A stretch of DNA of 64,000 nt from Gyrodactylus bullatarudis (Eukaryota > Platyhelminthes > Monogenea > Gyrodactylidea > Gyrodactylidae): contig SSNU01000071.1 of the NCBI GenBank assembly GCA_012064415.1, forward strand, positions 301,024 through 365,023. The letters run 5' to 3'. A program made the translations under genes and the position numbers. The notes under the pieces were generated by a model that searched no databases, was not told where the DNA came from, and worked only from the letters and a program-made list of their open reading frames with translations. Below are positions 1 through 12,600 of this stretch, in pieces (positions within the stretch are counted from its first letter, which is position 1; each line of letters opens with the position of its first letter).

Positions 1-695
1 AGTAAAATTATTTCTAAGTAATTTCTAATGCTTTTTGTCCATTTATATGTATATAAGGAATGTAACTAAAGATAATTGCTATAATCTTACCCAAAAGACC
101 TGATCCTTGAGTTTCTTGTTTTTCTTATTCATTAAGTGGTCCAATTTTTGCTTTTCGAAATCCCCCACTCTTGGCTCAAAAGTTTAATCACTGGGAAGGA
201 AATTATATAATCTCATTGATTTTTTTGTTCATTTTAAATTTATACATATTCTTCTTCAGAAAAGAAAACAATGATGAAAAATATGTAATTATTTTACCTG
301 AATGAACTCATATAGAGGAGTTTTTTAATTGAATAAAGTATGTATACTCTTTCTTATCCAATTGTGTTTTTTATTATCAATTAAAGAACCAAGAACATCA
401 TTTTTCAAATTAACCCAAAAGTACATTCGAGTCAGGAAAATGGTTATTAAATTTTATACATTCCTTCCTTAATGATGATTTGATATTGGTCTGACCTTTT
501 TCCTCTACCAAGATGGGTACTTGTATAGCTAACTCTGACTATGTAAATTCTTTGTATGAATCTCAATAGATAAAAGGTTGATGGAAGCTTACATTACACG
601 AATCGATTGTTTTATAATTCTGAAGAAAATTCTGATTTTCACAGGCTTTTGTTTGCAATGAATAAACCTTGGGTAATATTCAAATTAACTTATAG

Positions 696-3600
696 GTCCG
701 TCAAATTGGGGTCATTCCGCCTATACAGCCTATACAAGAAATCAATGGTTATCTTGTAATAGTGGCAAGTACCAATCCCCAATTGATATCGATACAGATA
801 ACATAGTTTACAACAAAAACCTTGATGTTTTGGAAATTAACGGATATGATTCACAGGTAAGTTTTTTATTTTCATAAAAATATTCTATTTTTTCCATTTA
901 AAAAGTTGAGACCTGTCAAATCTCTTGGATTGAAATTGAAGTTGTCACATAGATTCTATTCTGACTGAGAAAACTATTTCAGTCATGCAAATTTTTACCA
1001 GATAGAGTATAGTTGAGAGGGAAGGCGTGTGTATCTCCAAATATTTCGGAGAAATAACCAGAAAACTATAAAAAAAATAAATTTCTTAACATTAACTCTC
1101 TTGAATAAGATTTATAGCAAAAGTGAGAACGTTCTTCCCTCAACATTGCAGAGATGATAATCTTTCGAGAAATTCTTCTCAATTTTCCTCGAGTTTATCT
1201 GCTTTTCATCATCTACTCTTGATTCGTTCAAAGTTCCTATAAGAAGAAAAAGTTTATGAGATAATTCAAAATTGAGCACATATTAAATGTGGTGTAATTA
1301 TTTTAGATAGAGAGTTAAGTAACAAAAAAATATGTGACGACAACGAAATCATCTAGATGAATTCGGTCCTATTTTTAAAAATTTATTTCTCGGTAAATAT
1401 CAAGCCAGTGTAATAGTCTGACGAGATCCGGTGAAATAAAAGCTTTACCGCTAAGTATTCACTTGTCTTCAAGATGATTCCTTCGTGGTCACAAGATATT
1501 TTTGAACAAGTCCAGCACTACTTTTCGCAAAAAAATATCTGAAAACTTTATTTGAACATGAAATGATAACGACCCTGGTTCGATTTTACATGGTATTTTA
1601 TCATTTATCAATTTGTATACAGAAAAGATTGAAGAAATTTTAAGTTTCGAGTTGGCGCGATATTTTTGGTTTTTAAACTTGTAGATGAAATTTTTTTGTT
1701 GATTTCAGGATGTGAGAGAAGTCCAACGTTATTCTTTAGAATCTCCAATACACAAAGAAACCAATTGTATGAATGTTTTACTTTTTAACTGATTTCGGAT
1801 CATCTTCAATCAGTAGACTTCTGCAAAATCAACAAAAATCTTCAGCTTAAAAAATGCCCAAATTCATTGAGAATAGCTTTAGTTGCAACATTAAATTTAA
1901 CCCTGATAAACTGAAAATTTGATGGTATTATCAAGGAAATTATCAAGATACTGTTTATTCATTGAATCAGATTAATACATCTTCAAATATTCCTTTTTGG
2001 ACAACTCTGTAGTTAGAAGCAATCTCAAGAAGCTTATAAATTATTCTCTAGTTCGTGACTATCTGATCTAATTCCAATAAACCCATTACCAAGTTACCTA
2101 TGTTATCATACTTTGAATGAATTGTAACGAATACAAAAACTAACTTTGCTTTTGACAGGAATCTTTAAAGAAAAATAAAACATATACATCTGAAATCAAC
2201 ACAATAAGATGAATAAAATGATATAAATTCTATCAATGTACGAATTTTTAATCCTTTGTAAGCTCTTGTAAAACTCTACTGCATTTCAAAAATCCATCTG
2301 TATTCGCTAAAATATAAAATTAAAATGTGTCTTTCTCTTTTTTTAGAGCTATGAAATATTCAATGGTGGCCAAGATGTTCACATCAACTTGTTTAAAGAG
2401 TCGAATTTGTACTTTTCCTCAGGTCCTCTGTCTTATGACTACAAAATATTCGGTATGATCCTCAAGTTTGGCTCCGATTCTAGTAGGGGATCTAATCATC
2501 GCCTTAACAATCATTCCTTTCCTGGAGAGGTAAGTAAAGTTGATTCAAAACCAACTTATCTTTGTTTCCAAGGGATAGAACCGGCTAGTCAAGAATTTGT
2601 GTATATTTTTTTCTTGAATATCTTGAACATATATCAAAGTTTAGGATTTAAACCTTGAAAAAGTTAGATCAGAATGATCTAGGCAATAGATCCCACAGGT
2701 TCATCTTATTTCCCGGGTTTTGGCATACTGGCGAGTCCAAAAGAATTCGAAACGCGCGTATATATCTACCAAAGCTTTTTTTTCTAAATTCTCTGAGAGA
2801 CTCTTTCGTACTATAGTCACGGTAAGATCCATTTGTAAGCTGTAGCATTCAGCGACATGTCCTAATCCATGACCAAATATGACGAATCTGTGGGATATAT
2901 TACCTAAGCACCTAAGCAATGAAATAATCGTAGATAATCTTTGTAAGCATAGACGCTGCCCTATTATATCCATACTGGATCTAACGATAAGAAATTTGAT
3001 GAGAGAATTAATGATATACTCTTATACTGTGATCTAGTGATTAGTTTTATAAACTATTTCCTACTCCAAAACTTATCTTTACTTCTCAAGTGTCTTTGAA
3101 TTCTTTACTACTCATCCATCTTGATTTGTTGAGAGTATTTGTCAAAATATACTTTGTATCTTCATAATCAGCGTATGTAATTAACAATGGCTATGATAAC
3201 CAAAAGATCAAATATGAGCTATAAAAAATTTTCCTGGGATTAAAAGGAATAAATGATACAGAAATTTTAGCAAAAAATTATTTTCTTTGCTTGATAACCT
3301 AAAAAGGATTGATAACTATCCAGTATGCATTGATTTTATTAATTGGCAAGTCTTCTTATACCAAATCTTAAATTTTTATTATTTGTTTATATTTTATCCA
3401 AAAATCTCTAGGTTTTATCTGTGTTAAACCCTCAAGACACATCAGAAATTCCTTCAAGTGTTTCCCATCAATGGATAAACACAGCTACATTGAATTTTTT
3501 TATCATCTGACCAAATCGGAATCATACTTTACAAGTTCTCTGGAATATAAAGCTAATTGATATGAAGTTGGGAATCTATGATTTTTACGAATACCTCGAT

Positions 3601-6600
3601 TTATTCATCAAAAATTCGAATATATTGAAAAATTTTTGGACTTGTACTTATTTTGCCCACGTTTACGATTTGAAGAAGAAATATCGATTTGGCGCCAAAA
3701 TCCCATTTTTTGAAATTTTAATTTCTATTGATTTCAAAGTGTGAGAGGGATCAAAAGTTGATTTTCAGGATCACAATAAGACAAGTAAGCCGAATATGCT
3801 GAATTCGTTCTAATGCATAACTTTATTATCGTTTGGGAGTCGAATTTCGATTTTTTGATCATTTTCACTACTTGAAAATCAATGAAATTTCGATTAACCG
3901 AAATCCCTCAAAATGGTGAATCTTTCGAAAATTTATCAGCAATATTCGGCTTTCTTGTCTAATTCTGATCTTTTGATCACACTCCCACTTTCATATCAAT
4001 AAAAATTCTGAGTTCAATATTCGAAAAAATGGGACTTTGGCCCCAAATCGATATTTGAAAAATGACTATATTTTTCATGAAAATAATTTTTTTTAGAATT
4101 TTCTTCTTCAAATCGTAAAAGTGTACAACATGAGTAGGAATCAAAAAAATCTTTTACTTAATCGAATACTTGCTGAAAAAATCAAGGTTTTCGTAAGAAT
4201 CCCATCTTCATATCAAACAATTTTACATATTTTTAAAATACTCAATATGTCTTCAATTGAAGCTAATTTAACCTTTTTACAAAAAATTAAAATATTTCAA
4301 GATAGTCATAAATTAAATTAGTTTTTTTAATCCATAACAAAATGAGCTCATAAGAAAATATCCAACAATGTTCAATTAGAAAAAAATCAGGCTATTTTTC
4401 GAAGTTCAAAAATGTCCTAATTTGGACTCATATGAAGTAGGTTTAGTTTTTTCGATACTCGGATTTTATCGTGAAGCTTATCGCGATAAATTGATTTCAC
4501 TTGTTCTCATCAGACCATTGCACTGGCAGAACTGTTGCTGTTAGAGAGGACTAGGTAATGTTAATATGGGTGGATGGAAACTTGCCTGAAATCTCTTAGC
4601 CATCTTTAACTCTTTCATTGCCAAGAATATTTTCTTATTTTCAGAAAATATTAAATCTAGCAATATTCAACTATTTGGCCAATGCAAGGTTTCATTTTTG
4701 GCTTCCTTTTTAACTTTAGTTCTTTCAGAAATCTGCCGAACTGTAATAAAGTTACAAAGATTTGAGAAAATTGAGAAATGGACATCGGCATCGAAAGGGT
4801 TAATATGCGTTCAATTGGGTCAGTTATTAAATTGTTTGAATTCTAGAATTTTCTAATTTTATCCATATATCAAATCAAACTTTCAGCTATTGGTAATTAA
4901 ACTTCAATCATGATTAGTTCTTGCTAATTTGAAGAGGATTTCAAAGCCAGTTCAGTTCACTAAGGAAAAAGAGTGTGAAAAAATTCTTCCAGAATGTAGC
5001 CCAGAAACTGAATAAGAATGTCAATCAAAAATTTTAGTAATTGTTCCTTTCTGCTTCAAATTGTGATTCTTATCTCTTAGTAATCGGCAAGTTATTCTCT
5101 CTTTCAACTTTGTTTTTTTTCTCCTTTAAAAATGTAACTTCATGTCTGTCTTTTAGCTGTTACTTCTAGGAGAACATTTAAATTATCAGATTTTTTGCTT
5201 TCTCAAATTCAAACCCGTCATAGAATTCAGTTTGATTCTTTAGTGTTCTTACTTTGGATTAGAGAAAGACAAACATTTTTTCCCCGAACTCTTTTCATTT
5301 TTCAGATGCTACAAATAGATTCTTTATGCTTTCTCCATTGAAAAATGATGGCGAAAATCTGAAAAAGAAAGCTACTGTATTTTAATGAAAATTTTTTTTT
5401 CAGCTTGAGATTTACTCTTACAATAACCAATTGTTCAGAAACTTTTCAGATGCTCTAGTCCAGCCAAACGGTATTGCAATTATCTCAATCTTTCTTGTCG
5501 TAAGAATAAAACCAGCTTTTTGATTCCCTCCAAAAATTTAAATGAATTTTTTGATAAATTTAGATATCAGAAAACGGATCCGACATTTCCGGGCTTCTCA
5601 GTGCTGTGGAAAGGGTTAAATATCGGGGTGAGTATTTTCAAAAAAGTTCATCTATAAAATCTGAAAATTTTAATAAGATATAAATACATTAGATTTTTAT
5701 CAGTACAGTATATTCATTCACTACTTTTTTTATAGGATCATCAGTGGTCTCTCTATAAAAACGATAAAATTTAAAATTCTCAATGAAATAGTAAGAGTAT
5801 TATAAAAAAACTCTTTAGTTTCTTCTTTAATATAGAAAAATTAGAAATCGAAATAGCATGTAAATCTACTAGGTAAGTGTGGTCACAGGTTATCTAAAAA
5901 TTTGTAAAATTCTTCATTGTATTTATTCGAATTAGCATGGTTTTTTTGTCAAAGATATCTGATCACTGTAGTATCTGTATTCCTGGTGAAAGGTTAAAGA
6001 AAATTTTTTTTTGAATACATGGACTTATTTATAGTCAATAGAGTCAATGTATTGATAAGATTCTTTTACTTTATCCTAGCCAAGTTCTGATACTCGATTT
6101 AAAACCAATTTTTTTAATCGATAATTTGATAAATTAATCCAGGCTCTTTGATTTGCATTGAAACCACAGAATAAAAGCAAAAATTCCATTACTAGTCAGG
6201 CTTTCTGTAATAGAAAAAGTTTTATTTTTATTCCTATTGTAGTTTTTACAAAGAATCTGTCTCCACCTAACGTGGAAAGTGATACTTTTTTATTCTTATT
6301 TCTATTAATATAGAAAATATAATAATTTTTTCTTGGAATCGCAACATTATATCTGCTGAAAGCTAGAATGGCCCGAACTGCTAAATTTGTCTTGAGACAT
6401 TAACCTTAGCTCAACCCCTCTAGAGTATTAGAAAAACTCCTTTTTGATAAATTTATGAATTTGATTAGCCAATAATACAAATTTTCTCAATACCAAACCT
6501 GTCATTGTTATAAAATGAATATTAATAATTCAAAAATGGAGAATATTTGAGTCCTATTGATATCAGAAATTCTATTTTGGTACCAATTCTAAAAATCGAT

Positions 6601-9600
6601 AGGCCCAAATCAAATGACAAAAAGATCATTGCTAAGGTCAGGGATGAAACAAATGGTTCGTTCACGATTGTTACAGAGCATCGAATATATTGAAGGGCTT
6701 CGTTCACAGACTAAATCCCACTCGGATCGTGGATGTGAAAATATATAAATAATTTTTTGTTTATTAAAAGTAGATCTTAAGAATCCACGGTGTATTCAAG
6801 GTGTACAAATAATATTTATTAAATATTTCAGACCAATCTAGCTAGCTAGAATAGTTTTAAGACGAATCTAGCAGCTCAGACCATTCTAGCTCCAACATAT
6901 CGATGAAAATAAGCGATAAGACGAGACATCCTAGTTTTCTGTTGTTGGCACATCTTCTTGAGGTCCTCCAACAGAATCAGTCTGGCCTCTAAACATGGGT
7001 TTCGTTCGGATGTATCGATGAATTTTAATTCAGAATAAGTGTACATAATTCCTGTTTTGAAGAATGTATTTTAAATGGGCGATTCGGGAAAGATAATTAT
7101 AATTCAAGCCAAATAAGTTGCATAAAATTTGCTGAACTCCAAATAAAATGATTGGAAAAGTCTCAGTATCTTCTCTATATATTCTGGGTGTGGTCTTTGC
7201 CAACATTTCTGAATTAATTTTATAATTTGATGATAGCACAGCAGTATCAATTAAGAAAAAAATTCAAAATAATAATTATATAAATTAAATCGGATTCAAC
7301 AGCTACAGTCCAGTATCGGCTTACTAATAATACAGTAAAGGTGCTGCAATATTCATCAGAGAGGCTTTGTTGAATCAAGAATTTTTAGCCAAGCTTATTG
7401 ACAATTGGTGGTACAGATATGTTTTTTTACTTGTAGGCTATTTGTTTATAGAAACCAAATAACTGTTTATTTCAATAGTTATTTGTTTATACCGAAAATA
7501 AGCTCTCTTTTTTCAAATAGATTGTAAACAAATGCATTGAAAGCCAACTTTATTTCCATTAGATTCTTTGCCATTTTCTAAGATTCTTGAATTCATTAGC
7601 AACTAAACATAACTATCAGAGTATTTGTTACAACTCTATTCATTCATGTCGCAAGCCCTTTTTTCAATTAAATTTCACTATAAAAGACATTCTTTTATGT
7701 AAACTTTTTTTTCAATCGATAAACTTAACTTGAAAGCTTTTAGTAAGGCCATCCATATTGTTTTCTTGAATTATTCATAGAGGAATTATGGCAGGATCTG
7801 TCATACCCTATAGACTTTAATGATTATTCAAAAATATTCAATTCGATAAGCTTACAGAACGAATCTCATCTTTCTTGACATGGCAGATAAAAAGTCTTTT
7901 TATTTCATCATGATCTGTCAACTGTGGAACTATTTTCGTTAGACTCCTCCTTTAAAATAGCATTTCTTTAGACTGGAATCTTTTCATATTTTGTGCTGAT
8001 GGTAATTTTTATTTTATTTTGTGATAAAATCGTTTTATTGGTGAATGAATATTTTATTGAGAAAAACAAACGTTTATTCGAGGGATACTTGTTATACAGG
8101 TCGATGAGTTTGGGAATTTAAGATTTAAAAAAATCAAATTCTTTATCGAGTTCTTAAGAACCGATTCAAAAAGCATAATTTCATCGGTTTAAGGAAATTT
8201 TTTTTAATTTTTCATTAGAAAGAATTGGAGGCATTTTAAATTTCAAGGTGTGATTTTTTCAATTTTTTAAAACTTTGAGTAGATTTTTCAGAATTACTGA
8301 TAGACAAAGAAACCAATTGTGTCACTATTCAATATATTCGAAAGAACCGAAATGATGTCGGATAATCCTAAGTATTAGGTTGAGCGATGGAACTGAATAC
8401 AAAAAATGATTTTGTTGCTAAAAACCCAAGAAAGATGAATTGGAAATCAGTTAAATTAGCTTCCCAATGGACAAAAACATTTCTCCTCAAGAATTTGCAG
8501 TCTTCTAATCCCATTATAAGCGAAGAATTCTTCCAATTTGACGTGTAGAAAGTGATCAAATCCAATTAATTGTTAACATATATGTAGCTAAACGAAAAAA
8601 GTTTCAGGCTTAATTCTCTCATAGAATTACGGAAATTAATCTTATTATCTCTGAACATTGATAAGTTTAATAATTTGAAACAAAAAGAATCATGAATTAA
8701 GGAATTCTACTTCCTGCCGAAAAAGTTCAGATATCTATGGCATTCTTATGCCTGGCTAGCAGAAATATAGCATGATAGCAAAATTAGATTTTTTTCTTTA
8801 ATAATTTCAATACTGTTTCCAAAAAATCTTTGGAAAATTTTTAGATTTTGATGAAAAAATCATAGATTTCCAAATTATTCACCCGGAATTGTTCTTCATA
8901 ATCTAAACCAGTTAAGTCATATAGAGCTGTTCAATGCAATTCATTGTTTTATTAACTAAACACTAGGCTAGGGTGAAATATGTTTTTCTCCGAACAACTC
9001 AGGAGAGGACTTACTTTACTGATAGAATTTAGTACTCAGGTCATGTTTTCCAAAATTATAAAACGTAAAAGTCATTCTCCATTATGTCATTGCCCATTTT
9101 TTCCACAATGTCCCACGGACATGATATAATTAAAAATTAAGAAAATCATTAAATGGCCAAGATATTCCGGATTTTACTGATTGTGTAGTAAAAATTCATT
9201 GAATATTCAGCGGCGATTTGAAAAATTTTGGATTTATAAAACCTAATGACATAATGGAGAATCATTTTTGACTCCTGCTTCAATACAAAATAATAATGCT
9301 TAGAATTGATAGTTCTATCAGAAATTTTGAGGTTAAAAATTTCACTCTAGCCTACTAAATACTATTGTTATCTCTTTGCAGGTTAATTTATTTATTCCCT
9401 TGGCATTCTAAAGAAATATTAAAGTTTTCCTTCCACCCTCACTTTTACATGTCATGTCCGTTGATGTTTAAGGATTTATTCGATATCCCATCATTATGTA
9501 CTGTATTATGACTAGGGAAATATTCAACAGCCCATTGTGTTAACGAATGGATTTATAGAAAATTAAATTATGCATATTGCAGATAAAGATGCCTTCCAAT

Positions 9601-12600
9601 ATTTCCTGTAACTCTTATAACTGAAGGCAATGGACGAAGATCTTGATTTATTGTATTATTTATAAGATACAACAACACCATGTTTATATCTTGTAATTAA
9701 GCTGGAGTATTTTTGATGATTCTTGAAAGTCATGTCATGATATATCAGTGTAAATACAATATGTATCTATTGAATGATTTCTTACTTTCAACTCCTGTGA
9801 AGCCATAAGGGAAGGAATATTCTTGTGAATCTGTTCTCTAGACCCTGTTCTTCAATAAAATTTAATTAGGTATTATTATTTTGAATTCTAATTGACTTGA
9901 AGAATTTCTCTTGCAAAGAACAATAATGATATTTCTTTTGTTTTCCTTCTGCTACCATTGTCGTGAGATAATGCTGGCTACTTTTGGACAAGAGTTTACT
10001 TTGTGGGAGTCATTGTACTTAACCTTAAACACTTTTTCGGCAAGAGTTATAATGGCTTCAAGATCAATAATCTAGAGAATTTTTTTATTATTTTCAGTTG
10101 GAAGTAGAATGCTTCTTCTCTTTATTACTGTATCCTCAAGTAGTGATGAATTTTTCACTTAAAAATACAGTACAAACAGTTTTTCAATAGCCACTTGGGA
10201 AATTAATCCAGAAGAAACATCTTAAAAGTATGGTATCGTCTAGACAAACACTGTCATAATAAAACCATGGATTATCTCTAAACTCGGAAAAGTTTATTAG
10301 AATTCTCGCGGAACGAATTGCGTATGGTTTTTGAGCTCTCAATAACGATCTTGCTTCTGAAATAACATCGAATAAAGAAAGATGCTTCTTTTGTCCTAGA
10401 ACCAAAGATGTTAAAATATCAACCTACAGTAGTTCTTGCAGAAAAACTCTTGTCTGATGTATATGTAATTAATAATTACTAATTATATTTATTATTTTTC
10501 ATATCTTTTTCTATATAAATAAGTACAAATGTGTGAATTGGAATGTTCCAGGGCAAGGCTTAACATCCTTAGACATGTCAGCTTAGCCAAAAAAGGGATC
10601 TCCAAATAAAATGGGCGGAAAAGTCTCAGTATCTTCTCTAGATATTCTGGGTGTGGTCTTTACCAACATTTCTAAATTAATTTCATAATTGGATGATAGC
10701 ACAGCGGTATCAATTAAGAAAAAAATTCAAAATAATAATTATTTAAATTAAATCGGATACAACAGCCACAGTCCAGTATCGGCTTACTAATAATACAGGT
10801 AGGCGTTTTTTGAATAAAGACATTTTCTGATCACAAAGGGATCTTCATGAGGAATTAGAAGTCGAATGAATATTTAGTGTTTAAGCTTATATTTCACCGG
10901 ATCTCATCAGACTATTACACCGGCTTAATATATATGTTGAAGTGAATCCGTGTCCTCCAGGGATTCGACAAAATAACCGTTATTCCACGGAATCACAAAA
11001 AGGCTAGTTATTCCGTAAACTCGGTTTACGAATTCACTAGTTATTCCGAGGAATCCCTAATAAGCACTAGTAATTCCGAGAAATCCTTAGTAGGGACTAG
11101 TAATTCCGCGATTATTTTAAAAACAGATGAAAAATTGAAAATTTTTAAATTCATTATTTAAAGAATTGAAAATTTTTTAATTCATTATTTAAAGAATTGA
11201 AAATTTTGAAAAAGTCCCTGGATAATCTTTATTTCAATATTACTTTTGATCAAATTGCACAATATCTGAAATTGTGTTTAACTTGCCAGAAAAATCTCAA
11301 AATGAAGAAAAAAGGGGAAGTCTCTCATCCCATTGTATCATCGAATCACAATGAAAGAGTCCAAATAGATCTCACTGATATACAATCTTGTCCCAGACAA
11401 GGATTATTAATTCATTCTTGTTTATCAAGATCATTTCACCAAGTTCATTAAGTTGCGATCTCTCAAAACAAAAACAGCTAATGAAGTTTTTGATGTCATT
11501 TTGGATATTTTTCTTGATAGAGGTCCGCGATGCCATAGTAGCTTAGGTTGTAGAAATAAATAAATTTCTTTAAATATAAGATTCGAAGAAAATTAAATTT
11601 TAATAATCTTAGTAGTGATAACCTATCTCAAAAATTCATGATCAAATAATAAATTAATTCGAAATTCTACGGAATTACTAGTGGTTATTAGGGATTTCTC
11701 GGAATAACTAGTGAATTCGTAAACCGTGGAATAACTGGAGGACACGGATTCACTTCAACATATGTATTAAATTTATGAGCATTCCTCTTATTGGTTCAAA
11801 TAGTTGTTAGGGATGAAACATATGGGGATGAGGGTTGTAAAAGGCTAAAAAAAAGTTTAAGACATTTTGTCCAAGTTTAATGAAAATTGGTAGTACAGAT
11901 ATGGTTTCTTACTTGTAGGCTACTTGTTCCTTTCTCATGTCACCATGTTAAGGCTTGAGTAAATCATTTGAAATTTAACACGAAGGGATTATGATTTTCA
12001 TCTCTTTTTCAATATTCACAATGGCCTCTGATGAAATTAAAAGAAAATTTCTTTATTTTTGTGTCCAGAATTGGTTGAATTTCTCTATTTCTGAATCGAA
12101 ATTCTACACAATTCATAAAATCTTTATGTTCTTGGTATATGTGTCTCTCTAATTTGGGGATTTAAAGTTTCTTGAAAGAAGAAATAGTAAAATCTTTTGT
12201 AAAAAAATTTCAACATTCAATTTCTATTACAACATAAATTTTATGTTTCTTCTTCAAGCAAAAATAATTTAATCGGTGGGATAATGTTTGGGAACATTTT
12301 GGTTTCCAAAGTTCATTGATTCCTAATATGATGTTGGAGGTTAATCTGAATCGAGAAATTTCAGCTTTATTGCGTAAACTTGAAGAGTTCTTAAAGAATA
12401 CCATTCTTTTTCACTGATTTAACCTTTTAATGTCTTATATGCGAGTCAAAATGTTTATACGTAAAGAAGATTCTTTTCCTAAAAATTGTTAGCTATCATA
12501 TAGCTTGTTTTTATCAATCTTGCCTAAAACATTTGAACCAAAAAGTATTTCGTTAGAATTTACCAAATTTACCTCATAAAGTTTATAAAATTACTTGTAT

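Noticed and set aside
1..695. Upstream CARP exons
   Set aside because: I looked for a signal-peptide or start exon but found no open stretch with a matching donor and phase.
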